Under the pieces are notes generated by a model that was not told where the DNA came from, did no database searches, and worked only from the letters and a program-made list of their open reading frames with translations. Both the position numbers and the translations under genes were made by a program. Below, piece by piece: positions 1 to 12,900 of a DNA stretch of 64,000 bases (position 1 is the first letter of the stretch; each line of letters opens with the position of its first letter). The stretch lies in assembly GCA_039519185.1 (NCBI GenBank), contig CM076849.1, positions 76,305,621-76,369,620 on the forward strand. Direction: 5' to 3'. The DNA is from Astragalus membranaceus (Eukaryota > Streptophyta > Magnoliopsida > Fabales > Fabaceae).

Positions 1-651
1 GAATACTAGCCGAGTCCGTCCCTTAAGATGAAGTGCATTAACCACTTGCACCCAAAGTTGGAGTTATTGATAAGAACAAATTAGTAAAAAGTGGAGATAA
101 AAAACCAAATAAATGTAATACAAAAAAAGTGGGTGGGAAAATGGCCGCCCCCTCATTACATCCCAGTTCCCTGTACCAAGTATCGAGTTAGGATTCTCAT
201 AGTTAAGGCATGGATATGTTGTTAAATTTATGCTCTTCAGTGTGATCATCATTCAACGGTTAAGTATGCGACAGGAAATCCTAATCACTGAGAGATGATG
301 CTTACTAGAAATATAACAAATGTTATATGGTTTCAATAATTTAGATATTAATGCTCAAATTATGCAAATACTACCCTCTATTTATTATTCAATATAAGTA
401 ATACACATTGTGCTACTGATAACTTACAATATATAAATTGTTTTATAAAATTTTCAATAACATATCAATACTCAATACCCGTGCATATGTCACAGGTCGA
501 CTATTCTAATTCTTTACTATTTTGGCCTTCAAGTAGTGATGATACATAAAGTTTATGCAAAAATCTCTCTAAATACTTTTACAATAATAAATTAGATATG
601 ATTTTGACATTGAATTAATTTGATTTTATTTAACAATTTACACTTGGGCAG
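1..651. other. AT-rich non-coding flank
   Basis: I see no coding signal here. Around 478-500 the sequence ATACCCGTGCATATGTCACA resembles the palindrome at the Helitron-like end at 12342-12365, but with several mismatches and no clean CTAG. It may be an old decayed Helitron end. The rest is AT-rich sequence that leads into the splice acceptor of the exon at 652. Confidence 0.4.
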
Positions 652-964
652 GTTCGACTCAGAGCTCATTGGTGAAATCGCAAAATGCATCACTAAAAAA
701 ATTAGTAAATTGCGTGAAGGTGATAAGAACCAGATAATTTATAACATTGATGATGAGAAAATTGCCCCACAAGATAGAGTAAGATGCTTGACACATTCAA
801 TTCTTATATGCTAAAATGCTTCACTTTCAATTCTTCGACTTACTCATCTTTCTTGGTGGATCTTTTTTAGGAGATTTTTTTTAATTTAAAATTGCACTTC
901 TTTTTGCTAACCTGTCATTCATGTGCAGTTTCCACCGGCTTTGTCATGGCAGATTGATTTTAAG
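652..964 (+). CDS. First two recognised exons of the unidentified gene
   Basis: Exon 652-778 follows ...CACTTGGGCAG and ends in ...AGATAGA before GTAAGATG. It encodes a charged segment beginning FDSELIGEIAKCITKKISKL and ending IAPQDR. Exon 929-964 follows TTCATGTGCAG and ends before GTGAGC; it encodes FPPALSWQIDFK (12 residues, 36 bases). The intron between them is 150 bases and has a T-rich 3' part. The SELIGEI stretch recalls a linker after some TIR domains of plant resistance proteins, but the match is too short to name it. Confidence 0.5.
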
Positions 965-3900
965 GTGAGCAAATGACCCTTATTTACTTTTAGATCATTT
1001 ATCTATAGAAAATTCACTTTTAGATCATGTTAGAAATTACAGGATCATAGAGATGAAGTTTCTCCTCATATTTGAAATATGCAAAAGAGTTTGATTGAGA
1101 GAATTTCTCAAATGGAATCATATTGATTGAAAAAAGATAATGAAAAATGAGTACAAGATGCTCTTTATATAGAGCTTAACAAACTAACTAAAAATACTAA
1201 CTAACTCCTAATAATTGGAACAACCCCTAACTAACTATTATTTCTAATAGCCTCCCTCAAGCTGATAGTGGTATCATCACATCAGCTTGAAATACAAGCA
1301 ATATTTCAATTAAAAACAAAAGGAAAATGAATGTAGCAAAAAAAAGGTAAGAAAACAAATGATGCATCAGTAATGTTATCCAATGAGCAATGGGCCAAAG
1401 GAAATATCCGAGCCCAAATACACTATGTGAAACTCCATTAACCCAATGCCTTGAGGCCTCGTGACTGAGATGCCTTGACCAAGTGATGGAATGTTCTGAA
1501 ACGACAATCATCTCCATCGCAAGCAAGCCACTGAAACACGAAAGAAAAAAACAAACACGCAAAGAAAACTCAAATGTTCAACGCCCTCATCTCCATCGCA
1601 AGCAAAATGACATCGCTGACTCCGTCCAAGAAACCTTCTCCACCGTAACAGCAAAACGACGTAGTCCTCATCTGAAAACATTTCACTCAACCTTCCACTG
1701 TTGAAAGACTCTGACTGCTAGAACCTACAGGTTTCCAATCAAACATCAAAGAAGCATCACTGAAAGCAGAGAACGCGAACATCACGACGACGGAGTTGTC
1801 GACGGCGTGACTTCCACCGGGATCGAAAACGAGTATCGGATCTTCTATGATTTTTGGAGAGATCAGATCGGAAAACAACTCATCTTCCTCCTTCATCGCA
1901 ACATGCAACAGATGTTGTACAACGACGAAGTCGACGATGAGACTTCCACCGGGATCGAAAACGAGAACCGGCTTCGCAAATGTCAGATCGATGCACTTCT
2001 CAATCAAATCGGTGCTCAACAGAATCAAAGTATCGTACGGCGGATCCAGGAAGAAATCAGAGTATCGTACGGCGGTGTAACCAGCGTCTTTCAAAGCTCC
2101 GCCTGGATCGAATGAGAAGGATGAGAATTTTGAAGGTTTTGCGGAGTCGATCGCCTCCGGTGACGACACTGCAGTCGGCGATAGGTTCCCAAACTCCAAG
2201 TAGGAACGACGAAACAGATTTGATGAAGGAAGAAGGTTCTTGGAATACAGAAAGTGATTTGGTACCTGCAACACTCTCTCGAATCTGAGTTTGGAGAAGG
2301 CACATCCATCTGCAACTGTCTCATACTTCTCTGTTTTTGTTTCTGGATCCAAGAACGAGAAGGCATGGTCACGCGTTCTGGTTTCTGACTTGATTGCAAA
2401 TGAACAGGTTATTTGCCCAATGTTGACGGTGGATCCTTCGATTTCTTGTTTGACCGTCTTGATCGGAATCGCTTGCACGATGTCAAGAGTTGATTCGTGA
2501 CCGAAGCTACCAAAGATGAAATCACAGTTGCTGATTTCCACCATTGCAGAAACCGAATCATCTTCCATCTCCTTTGGATCCGAAAATTCCTCTTCCTCCG
2601 ATTCATACGCAAAATCTGCATCGTCTTCATCATCTTCAAGATCACTATAAATTGCGCAACGGTATCGCTTTGATACCATGTTAGAAATTACAGGATCATA
2701 GAGATGAAGTTTCTCCTCATATTTGAAATATGCAAAAGAGTTTGATTGAGAGAATTTCTCAAATGGAATCATATTGATTGAAAAAAGATAATGAAAAATG
2801 AGTACAAGATGCTCTTTATATAGAGCTTAACAAACTAACTAAAAATACTAACTAACTCCTAATAATTGGAACAACCCCTAACTAACTATTATTTCTAATA
2901 GATCAATTAGTGAGTAAACTCTTGTCCTTAGTAAAGATAAAGTCTGTTTTACTCGAATTGCTGATACTACTATAAATTGTTTTTGTTTAAAATAATAGAT
3001 AAACAAGCTCGTGATTATAGGGCTGAGCGTCAAGATCGGACCTGCCCGAACCCGCAATACCCGTTTTTCTATTTCTCTCCGCGGGCGGGTTCGCTCGGGT
3101 CATGGGTAGGTGCAGAGAGAGCGTGCGGCTCTTTGCGGTTGTAATCGGTCGGGTGCAGGTCCAGCTCAAAACCGACCGCACTACCCGAACCTGCCCGATC
3201 AAGTGTTAGGTATATAAAGCCAACACAAACCTAAACCTAGTTGCAATTTCCAAATGCGGCGCTCTCCCCTCTCAGTCTCACTCTTCTTCTCTCGCCTCTC
3301 TCGTTCCCAAATCACAAAGCCAACACTATATCTACTTTGTTCATTTTCTTCCCTCTTCCGTCATCCATCTCTCTGAATCTCTCATCTATCTCCCTCATCA
3401 ATCTACTTCGTTCATCTCCCTCCCTCATCCATCTCTCTCGTTCGCTTCTCAGTTCCCTCCCTCAGGCCTCATCCATCTCCTTCGTTCATCAGCTTCATCA
3501 TCTCCTTCGTTCATTTTACTTCTACGTTTTTCTTTTATTATCTGTTCGTTTTCACTACTGGTTCCTTTACATTAACCAAAAACTTATGATGCAACCAGAT
3601 CTTGTAAACAAGAGTTTAAGCTGTTTGCAACCAGATCTGAGGAATAGTAACTTCTGCACCAAAAGGCTACATAAAAAAATGAAGAAAAGGCTACATAAAA
3701 TGAAGAAAAGGAACTTCTGTTTGCAACCAGATCTGAGTTTGGCTTGAAAAAATGAAGAATTCCTGCAAAAAACAAGAAAAGGCTACATAAAAAATTGGCC
3801 CAATTAGGTCCAACCCGCCTGAACCCACCCGTATAACCCACACCCGTTTCTACCCGAACCCAGCCAAAACCGGACCCGAAATTGGACGGGCACGAGCCTC

Positions 3901-6900
3901 ATTTTGGGCCTTTCGGTTTTGGTCGGTTTTGCCTATTTGGGCCCGAATCCGCCTAAACCCGCCCCGTGATGAGCCCTAGGTGATGATGTAGTTTGATAGG
4001 ATGCAAAAATTAAAGTATTCTTCTTGAATCAGACAAACATCTTAACCCTGTTAGTCCCAGCTACCTAGACTACAGTTATTTAGTTTCAAGTATGTAGGAA
4101 GAGAACGTTTGTCCGACAACATTAATGGTCGGTTTGCTTGATGAGAAAGATGGACGAGAGAGAAAACGAAAGAGCATGGAAAGATGTAATTTCTCGTTGA
4201 AAGAGAGACTGAAATTGCGTGTTCTAGTTAGAAAAAATTAACTAATTTTTTATTCCTTTTATTTAGGGATGGCAAAACGGTCCGGCCCGGCCCGGCCCGG
4301 CCCGTTTTGCCTTCGGCCCGCTAAAAACGGGGCGGGGCGAGTCGGCCCGCCAAAAATGGCGAGTTCAAAAGACTGGCCCGGCCCGCTAAGTGATGGGCTG
4401 GCGGGTTGGCGGTCCGGCCCGTCTGAATTTTTTTTTTCAATATTTTTGAACAAAAAACTTACATGTTTTTAACATTTCAATTTCAATAAGATTTTTCACC
4501 TGCTTTTTAAAATAGATTTTTTATAAAGCATTTTTAACAAATTTTTACTTTAAAAACTCTTGACATATTCAAAATAAAAGTATAAAACAATAATAGCATT
4601 GGAATTACTAGGATTAACTATATAGCAGCTAAAAGTATAAAACAAAAATAACATTGGAATTACTAGGATTAACCATTAAGAAATGTCACCTAAAAGGCTA
4701 GAACCATCAACCAAAAGGTCCAAATCCATAATTCGATCTTAAAAACCAAAATAAGTATTTTGATTGCTTGATAATGATAACTAGGGATTAACCATCAACT
4801 TCAAGCAACCAAAATAAATATTTTCAGGAACCAAAAAACCATAATAAGTACAATATATGGCACAGATCAAAAGATTGAATACACAAACAATTATCAAAAT
4901 TGTATTTATTGTTTTGTGGACCAATTTGACAAAAACAGGCACCAATTTCCAGCGAACGAAGACAGCCCATGCATCGATTTTTTTTGTTCAAGAAATCTTG
5001 GAACAAAACTTGTATTATGGAGGATACGGAGCAAACGGTGATTCAGAAATGCGAACCAGGGAAACGTGAATCAGAACAAAACAGTCCAGAGAACAAAAAA
5101 ATGATCCAGAGAACAAACCGTGATTCAGGAGATAATTCAGCAGAAAAACGTGATGCTGCACAAGACGCTCTAGAGATAAATCGCGTTGGATGATTCAGCA
5201 ATCCAGAAAGCAAAAACGCGATTCAGATGTTCGATCTTGCAGAGAAGAAGAGTTCAGGAACACCGTTGAAAGGAGATGAGACGCCGTTGAAGGGAGAAGA
5301 GCGTGTTTGGTTATTGTTTGTACAGTGAGAAGTGAAAGAAGGGGAAAGTTGAAAACATAAAGTGATTCTGTTTAAAGTTTTTTTTTTTTAAAAAAACGGG
5401 CCAGCGGGCTGACCCGCCCCGTTTTTGCTTTAGCCCGCGGTTTTTTTTTTTGGCGGGGCGGGTTCGGCGGGTCAGCGGTCCCAATACCCCAGCCCAACCC
5501 GCCTTTTTTTGGCGGGTCAGCGGGCCGGCCCGGCGGGCCAAACCCGTTTTGCCATCCCTACTTCTATTCCCTTATCTCTCCCTCCACTAGAAAAAATTAA
5601 CCTTTTTTTTTTTATTCCTTCTATGCACAATTCTTTCTAACCTACAGTAGTAATGCTTTAACTGGAAGAAATGAGTCTCTCAATAACAATTTAATAATTA
5701 TGTGTACTTATCAAAAAAAAAATTATGTGTTCTAGTTAGAAAAAATTAACTAATTTAATTTAAGTTCAAATTAGAATAATTTAACTAAATTAACCTAAAT
5801 ACTTTGTGTGTCAATTAATTAAATTAAAGTAGAATAATACTTTGTGTATCAATTAATTAACAGTAATACTTTGTGTATCAATTAATTAAGTTCAAATTAC
5901 ACATATCGCCTAACTAACTCTAAAGGGAGCTAGACACTTAGTTGTAACAAAAAATAAGACATCATAACAACTTTAATAACTAACCTGAAGGAAACACCTT
6001 TGATAATCCGGATGCTAGCTACAAATCTCCACCTTGGATTTTCAAACCATTAGTTATGTTGAAAAAGTTTTCCATCCCTTTAAGGGATTTTAATCTTTCC
6101 ATCAGCTAAACCGTACCGACTACTCTCAGTTTCTACCTTATTATCGTCTTCAATATTTTGTTGAGTCGCATAATCTTGATCCTCTTATTGAGATTCTGAA
6201 TCACCCTTACTTTGCTTTGATCCTCCACCTCAAACTCAAATTCCTCTTTTGAAGTCAAATTCAAAGTAGAACCCACAATTTATGTTTATAGCACTTTTAA
6301 CATGTTCTTCTTGAGAAACAGAATCCCTGCCTAGCAAATCTTTCTTTTCTTTACTTGTGAGGGTTTCTGAGAGTTTACTTTCTCCCTTGAACGCATCCTC
6401 CAGCCCTTGATGGAACAATAGAGATAGCATTTTCATTCTCCATAATACAAAGTTGTTCTCGATAATACAATGTTGTTCTTGCTGTTGAAACGTTCAATAT
6501 CAAACTTTGTCATCACCACTGTTCTTGATCTTTCTCTCACCAATAGCTCTTTTCCATCCAATGTCGGACTTCTACATCACACATGATACACAACAATCCC
6601 CCCCTCAAGTGTGAGTCAACCATCCATTCATTTGGGCATATACTCCCCCTCAAACAGAATCTTTTTCATCTACATGTACTTGCACTGTAACATCCCAAAC
6701 TGCTTTTTAGGGCTATTGACTGTCTCCACACACCAAAACGTGTTTTTTCAGCATGTTTTGTCCTCACTTACACGCTTTCCGGGAAAATTCCCAGAATGTC
6801 ACCCATGCCATTACTACTCCAAGTCAAACACGGTTAACTATGAAGTTCTTATGCATATGTTTGTATAGGTAGTCCAAATCAATTCTTTCAACTTTCAAGC

Positions 6901-9900
6901 CTCCCTTCAAACAAAACGTAGTTCCAATCCGGAATAACTAACTCTTAACAACTAACTTCCTATCATTTAACTAATAAACTATTTTTTAACTAAACTAATT
7001 TTGTTAAACTCATATTTTACAACAAGACCATATCCTCTGTTGGAATCCCTACAACAAGGTATTAGTCCAAAGTGCAAATGTTTATTTATTGATTTTGTTA
7101 CATAAAAAATTCTTGACATTTACAAAGGACTTCCAAGTGTCTCTACGTTTTAGTTGAACTACAGCTGGTCTTGTAAAGTATTTTTGTTTTGTTAAAAAAG
7201 AGAAAAATAATCTGATAATGATATTAATTTGATAGGATAAAAAGGATAAAGCATCGTTCTCTACTTCTACTATTCTCCCCAAGGTAATATAATTATCCTT
7301 CAAAATTTACTTCTAGATGATGTAGTGAGTTAAGATTTATGCATTTAGCCTTAGTTCCTCATTTCAAAAATAAACTCTAATCCTTAGTAATGATTTACCC
7401 TTGTTTCAAAGTATGAATAACATAACTGATTTCTTAGAATGAAATATCACAAGTTAGGTTGCATCCTTATTAAATTAGAATAATATATATTCCCTGTTTC
7501 TCCCAGGAACCTAAACCACAGTCGTCCAGATTCAATTATGGAGGAGAAGAACGTTTGCCGGGCAACAATAAGGTATTAGTCCAAAGAGCAAATTTTTCTT
7601 TATTGATTTTGTTACAATAAAAAATCCTTGACGTTTACAAGAAATTCAAAATATCTGATTTGCTTGAACTTCTGATATTGTAAAGTTTTTTTATTGGAAA
7701 AGAGAAAAATAATCTGATGAGGATTTGCTAGAAAAAATGTGCATGATAAAGAAAAGGTAGTTAGTTGATGTTTTGTTGATGTTTTTCTAAACTACACTCT
7801 AATCTCCCACACGATTAATACCCTGGGGGATTTAGTTGATCTTTTGCTCATCTACACTCTAATCTCAGTTAGGGCTGTTCATGATAACTAAAAAACTGAA
7901 CTGAACTGCCGAACCGAACCGAACCGAACCAAAACTAACCAAACTATTACAAAACAGTTTAGAACCGAACTGTTATTTTAAGTTCAGTTCAGTAACCGAA
8001 CTGTTAGGTAGGTTCAGTTCAGTAACCGAACTGAACTGTTAAGGACTTATTGTTTTTTTGAATGTTCTGTTTCTGTTTCTGTAGTTGAATGTTCTGTTTC
8101 TGTACTCAGAGTTTGGCTTTTTGAACACTTTTTACACTCGTAATTGCTCTAACATTTTCTTTTGAATCACATTATCAAGTTCTAATTTAAGCATGATATA
8201 AAACTGATTTATATAAAGAATCAATGTTCTACCCCAAATAAAAATATAAAAACAACTATTGGCAGTTGTGGTATCATTTATTTATGCTTCTGTGAAAGAA
8301 ATAACTACTTGTATCCTACACATTTTTTTTTGTTAGTTTCTGTGCATCACCATTCAGATTCCTTGTTTTCATATGTCATAATATTAATGATATTGCTATA
8401 TAGAATCTAGAATTTTCCATCCTTTAAACTAACAGTATGGTGAAGATCTTATAATAGAACTGCTAGTGCAATTCAGTTCGAACCAGTTCACTGCCCAAAC
8501 AAACAGTTCAGTTCGGTTATTAGAACTGCTAGTGCAGTTTAGTTCAGTTCAAGTAAATTGCTCGACCAGTTCGGTTCAGTTCGGTTCGGTTTTCCTTCCG
8601 AACCGAACCATGAACAGCCCTAAATCTCACCACACGCTTCTCTCTATGATAACTCTATATAATTCAATGTGAACTCTTACTTTATCTATGTTCATATAGA
8701 AAGATTATAAACAAAAGGTAGTTACAATCAAGACTAACACTTAACAACTAACATCGTATCACTTACTAATCATGTGAGAGATATCACAACAATTCTCCAC
8801 CTCCAATCTAACAAACTAAATTCTTTTAGATAGAACTATTCTTAACTAGGTTACTCTTGTTGATGAGAATCTTCCTTATTCCCTCTAAACCATAACTAAG
8901 ACTTTATATATATATCCTTCCCATGTACAAATTGTTAGCTACAACAATCGCCTAACTAACTCGGCTTAAATATATTTGGCCCCTGCAAATATGGCCATAA
9001 TCCATTTAGGCTTCTGTAATTTATTTATTTTTAAAATAGCCCTTGCAAATATTAAGCGTTTACAGTTAAGCCCATTTGTTACATTTCTATCCAAAAAAAT
9101 TGACGTGACTAACGGAGATGACATCAGCATGACATCAGGAATGATTAATAGAGAAAAATTAACATAGAAAGATTATCGTTTTTGAATTGTCTCAATCTTT
9201 CTCTGTTAATTATTCCCTTTTTTTTGAACAGTATGAAGCGGAACTGAATCGTTTCAATCTTTCTCGCACAATCTTTCTCTGTTAATCATTGAGGATGTCA
9301 TCCTTACGTCATCTCTGTTTGCCACGTCAGTTTTGTGGATATAAATTTAACAGAGGGGCTTAACTGTAAACGCTAAATATTTGCAAGGGCCATTTTAAAA
9401 AAAAAAATTAAAGGGGCCAAAATATATTTAAGCCATTTTTGCAGGGGACAAACATATATTTATGCCAAATAACTCTAAAGGGAAACACTTAGTCGTAACC
9501 AAAAATAAGTCTTGATAACAACTTTACTAACTAACTTGAGGGAACCTTTGATGATCCATATATTATAAATCTCCACCTTGGATTTTCAGACCATTAGCTA
9601 TGTTAAAAAAGTTTTCCATCCCTTTAAGGGACTTTAATCATTCCAGCAGTTAAACTATACCGACTACTCTCAGTTTCTACCTAATTATCTTCTTCAATAT
9701 CTTGTTGAGTCACATCATATAGATGCTCTTGTTGAGATCCTGAATCACCCTTGCAATTGTTTTGATCCTCCACCTCAAACTTAAATTCCTCTTTCGAAGT
9801 AAAATTCAAAATAGAATCCACAATTTTTGTTTTAGCACTTTTAACAAGGTCTTCTTGAAAAACAAAATCCCTACCTAGCAAATTAATCTATATTTTCTTT

Positions 9901-12900
9901 ACCTGTGAGGGCTCCGGAGAATTTGCTTTCTCCCTCGAACACGTCCTCCATGTCCTCCATCCTTTGATGGAACAATAGAGATCGCATTTTCATTCTCCAT
10001 TATGCAAAGTTTGTTCTTGTTGTTAAAACGTTCAATATCAAACTTTGATATCACCACTTTTCTTGATCTTTCTCGCACCAACAACTCTTTTCCACCCAAT
10101 GTCGGACTTCCACATCACACTTGATAAATAACAAACTCCATCTCAAGTGTGAGTCGTCCATCCATTCATCTGGGCATATACTCCCCCTCAAACGGAAACT
10201 TTTTCATCCACACAAACTTGCACCGCCATTAGCTCATCTTTATCAACAGGACAAGCCATCTAGCCTCCACATTGCTTGGAAGACTTTTGATACAAAAAGC
10301 CAGACTTTAAGCATCGGCTCTGGTAGCACTTGTTGGGAATTGAACCTTAGGAAAAGCCAATTCTATGCAGAAGCATAGAACCCGTTCTTGCAAGGACATA
10401 GATCAAACACCTTGTGTGTACAACAATGAATACAATGAACACAATAATGAAAGAATAAAGATAATGCCAGATCATAAAAAGAGTTTGATCACCTGTTCGG
10501 AATCACTCATATTGAATTCGAGGAGACTTAACTGGAAAGCTAAATCCATTGTCATAGAACAATGTGAATGAAAGATTACAAGACATTACAAGTTGAGGTT
10601 ATGCTCAACTATACTCTAACCTCACCACAATTTTCGCTCTATGATAACTCTCTAGAATTCAATGTAAACTCTAAATCTATCTATGCCATAATAGCACCTA
10701 GCTAATACTCGTAAGAACTAACTTCCTATCACTTAACAAATAAACTACCAACTAACTTAACTAATTTTGTTAAATTCATATTTTATAACAAGACCGTATC
10801 CTCTGTTGGAATCCCTACAAAAACAAGGTATTATTCCAAAGTGCAAATGTTTATTTATTGATTATGTTGCATATAAAATTCTTGACATTTACAAGGACTT
10901 TCAAATGTCTATGTTTTAGCTGAATCATAGCTGGTCTTGTAAAGTATTTTTTTTTAAAAAAAGAGAAAAATAATCTGATGATGATATTAATTTGATAGGA
11001 TAAAAAGGATAAAGCATCGGTCTCTACTTCTACTATTGTCCCCAAGGTAATATAATTATCCTTCAAAATTTACTTTTTGATGATGTAGTGAGTTAAGATT
11101 TATCCATTTTACCTTACTTGCTCATTTCAGAAATAAACTCTAATACTTAGTAAAGATTTACCCTTGTTTCAAAGTATGAATGGTTGGAAATTCAAGTGTG
11201 AGTGGTTTTGGGTAGAGATATGACATCTAAGTCTCTTGGTGGTCCAGTTCATTGGCTAGCTCGTTGTTGCTCTCGGTGCTCCCCCGGACTCCCCAACAAG
11301 TGGTATCAGAGTCATGGTTCGACTTGGTGGGGGAGCGGGTAGTGGATCCTGGTTTGGATCAAGTATAGTGATGTGGGTGACTCACACTTGGGGGGAGATG
11401 TTGGAAATTTAAGTGAGTGGTTATAAGACTCACATCGACTATATGAATGAGCTATGTGAAGGACATATAAGAGAGGAGACCCATATACCTAACGCCTTAA
11501 AGTTTTTGGTGGAAATGTGGCGTCCAAGTCTCTTGGTGGTCCGGTTCATTGGCTAACTCGTTTCTCCCGGCACTCCCCCAGATTGCCCAACAAGAATAAC
11601 ATAACTGAATTCTTAAAATGAAATATCACAAGTTTGGTTGCATCCTTATTAAATTAGAATAATATATAATCTCTGTTTCTACCAGGAACCTAAACCGCAG
11701 TTGTCCAGATTCAATTATGGAGGGGAAGAACGTTTGCCTGGCAACAATAAGGTATTAGTCCAACGTGAAAATCTTTCTTTTTTGATTTTGTTACGTTATA
11801 AAATCCTTGACGTTTACAAGAAGTTCAAAATATCTGATTTGCTTGAACTTCTGATATTGTAATGTATTTTTCTTTGAAAAAGAGAAAAATAATCTGATGA
11901 TGATTTGCTAGAAATGTGCATGATAAAGAAAGAATAAAGATAAGGCAAGATTAAACACAGAGTTTGATCACCCAAATCGGAATCACCCACTTGATTTCTA
12001 TATCTGGGGGATTTAGGTGGAATTTGGAAAGCTAAATCCTTTATCATAGAACAATGTCAATCAAATATTACAAGACATTTAAGTTGAGATTTTGCTCAAC
12101 TACACTCTAATCTCTCCGCACTCTTTTCTCTATGATAACTCTATAATTTAATGTGAACTCTAACTCTATATCTATGCCATAATAGCAATTAGCTAATATT
12201 TTATATTGAAAGATTATAAAGAAAAGGTAGTTACAATGAAAGCTAACTAACTCTTAACAACTAACTTCCTATCACTTAACTAATAAACTACTTCTAACTA
12301 ACTTAACTAATTATGTTAGAGATATTACAACAACTAGCGGTATACCCGTGCATACGCACGGGTACCGTCCTATTTCTTATATGATTTGACTCAATTGGAA
12401 TTTAATTAGTTTGAATATATAAAAAATAAATATATATAAAAAATCAAAAAAATAATTTTTCACAACAACATATAATATTTCTAGTTGGAACTCAAAAAAC
12501 AATATATTTACATTTAAAAACAAATATAAGAGAAAATGTTTTCTTGTTATGACAAAAGAGCTGAATAATGATTTATAAAATTTGTCTGTAATGGAAAATA
12601 TTCTTCAATACATGTTTTCTCGTCAAAGACATTGATACTATTTCGACAAACTCGGTCGAAACCATTATATTATTCTCCTTCAACACTCAAAAGTAAAATA
12701 AAAAAGACTATTTGCTAGTGGTTAAAAGATAGATAGTAGATTTATAGTAATATTTTTGAATAGTCATTCAGTCTACTCATTTTTTCTAAGAGAGTAAAAA
12801 ATAGTTTAAATATTTGTTAAGTCTTCTCATTTTTTTCTAAGAGACTGAGATGACAGAGAGGAGAAGAGCTTGCGCCTTGCTACTTCTCAGCTTCTGTCAG

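Larger units (their letters stand above)
1028..2900 (-). mobile_element. Small non-autonomous LTR retrotransposon
   Basis: Two 222-base, near-identical direct repeats (1028-1249 and 2679-2900) bound the element. The 5-base TSD GATCA is perfect at 1023-1027 and 2901-2905. Read on the minus strand, the LTR begins TATTAGAAAT and ends ATTTCTAACA, and contains a TATA box (CTATATAAAGAGC). Just inside the 5' LTR is TGGTATCAAAGCGATACC, a primer-binding site of the initiator-Met tRNA type usual in Copia elements. A purine tract TTGAGGGAGG lies against the 3' LTR. The 1.4 kb interior has no gag, protease, reverse transcriptase or integrase. It carries instead a long minus-strand ORF (1687-2772). Confidence 0.93.
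8623..10819 (-). mobile_element. Copia-like remnant, duplicated copy 2, most complete
   Basis: In minus orientation the parts are: 5' LTR 10331-10819 (plus-strand ends TGTTGGGAATT and AATCCCTACA), a primer-binding site 10311-10330 reading AGTGCTACCAGAGCC, a partial gag (9681-10099), and then a 3' LTR-like segment ending near 8806 next to a purine tract (GGAGGTGGAGAAT). Protease, integrase, reverse transcriptase and RNase H are absent, so this is an internally deleted copy. A Mutator-like MITE (8963-9466) sits in it, and a hAT-like MITE splits its left LTR. The same remnant recurs at 5893-7053 and 11930-13141. Confidence 0.65.

Noticed and set aside
652..778. TIR-NBS-LRR resistance gene exon
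   Set aside because: SELIGEI resembles the segment after a TIR domain, but no P-loop, NB-ARC or LRR sequence was found in the window.
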